This document shows, one piece after another, positions 5,531-5,702 of a stretch of DNA of 5,702 nucleotides. A model generated the notes under the pieces. It was not told the DNA's origin, ran no database searches, and worked only from the letters and a program-made list of their open reading frames with translations. The position numbers and the translations under genes were made by a program. Numbering within the stretch: position 1 is the first letter of the stretch; each line of letters opens with the position of its first letter. Origin of the DNA: Nitrospirota bacterium (GTDB lineage Bacteria; Nitrospirota; Thermodesulfovibrionia; Thermodesulfovibrionales; UBA6898); the NCBI GenBank assembly GCA_021787505.1, contig JAJYLU010000151.1, positions 1 to 5,702 of the forward strand, given 5' to 3'.

Positions 5531-5702
5531 ATGATCGAGACCTTCAACGCGGTCTCGGCAGGCTACGACAAGCCCGCGCTCCGGTTTTTCTCTGAAAGCG
5601 CCAAATGCATGGCTCGATATCTGGATACCCCGGATATCAGGCGAGTGCTCGACGTGGCGACCGGCACCGGCAATCTTGCTCTCGAAATCGCCAGGACTTT
5701 CC
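5531..5702 (+). CDS. SAM-dependent class I methyltransferase, C-terminus cut by window edge
   Basis: The first 57 codons are visible and the frame is open at the window end. The N-terminus (MIETFNAVSAGYDKPALRFF) is the usual FDxxAxxYD lead-in of UbiE/methyltransferase-type-11 proteins. Residues 39-53 (VLDVATGTGNLALEI) are motif I, the glycine-rich loop that binds S-adenosylmethionine, with the Asp-x-Ala-x-Gly-Thr-Gly arrangement intact. The substrate cannot be told from this part; quinone, lipid and small-molecule methylation are all possible. The ribosome site is weak (AAGTTAAAG). The gene follows the toxin stop by 63 nt with its own probable promoter, and its start resembles the remnant at 4910. 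Confidence 0.9.
   Translation, partial: MIETFNAVSAGYDKPALRFFSESAKCMARYLDTPDIRRVLDVATGTGNLALEIARTF

Overview
The window looks like chromosomal DNA from a moderately GC-rich bacterium that relies heavily on two-component signalling. The GlgC sequence style, a PATAN (DUF4388) protein and a soluble PAS/GAF hybrid kinase are all common in Desulfobacterota and Nitrospirota. I infer one of those groups or a relative, but the sequence alone does not settle it. I saw no rRNA, tRNA, CRISPR array or transposase.

Left part (1-1966, minus strand): an operon of glgC (ADP-glucose pyrophosphorylase, the first committed step of glycogen synthesis) followed by a PATAN/DUF4388 gene cut by the window edge. The two genes share an ATGA stop/start overlap, so they are probably translationally coupled. 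A strong sigma70-type promoter (TTGACA, 18-nt spacer, TGATATACT) lies about 120 nt upstream of glgC. The leader it would transcribe is unusually rich in GGA triplets, which recalls CsrA control of glgC.

Middle part (1967-4627, minus strand): one 886-codon gene for a cytoplasmic hybrid histidine kinase with the order coiled coil, PAS, GAF, PAS, HisKA, HATPase, receiver. It reads toward glgC but has no DNA-binding output domain, and the two genes are 281-311 nt apart.

Right part (4628-5702): a roughly 280-nt stretch without a convincing gene, then an apparent 5' remnant of a methyltransferase gene (from 4910). Next comes a compact type II toxin-antitoxin module (TTG-start antitoxin overlapped by a RelE/ParE toxin), then the start of an intact SAM-dependent methyltransferase gene that runs off the window. 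The remnant and the intact gene begin with similar sequence, so the toxin-antitoxin pair sits between a broken and a whole methyltransferase start. This is the most unusual arrangement in the window. Nothing here is clearly a wholly new system; the main leads are the glgC-PATAN coupling, the GGA-rich leader and the module's position between the two methyltransferase starts.
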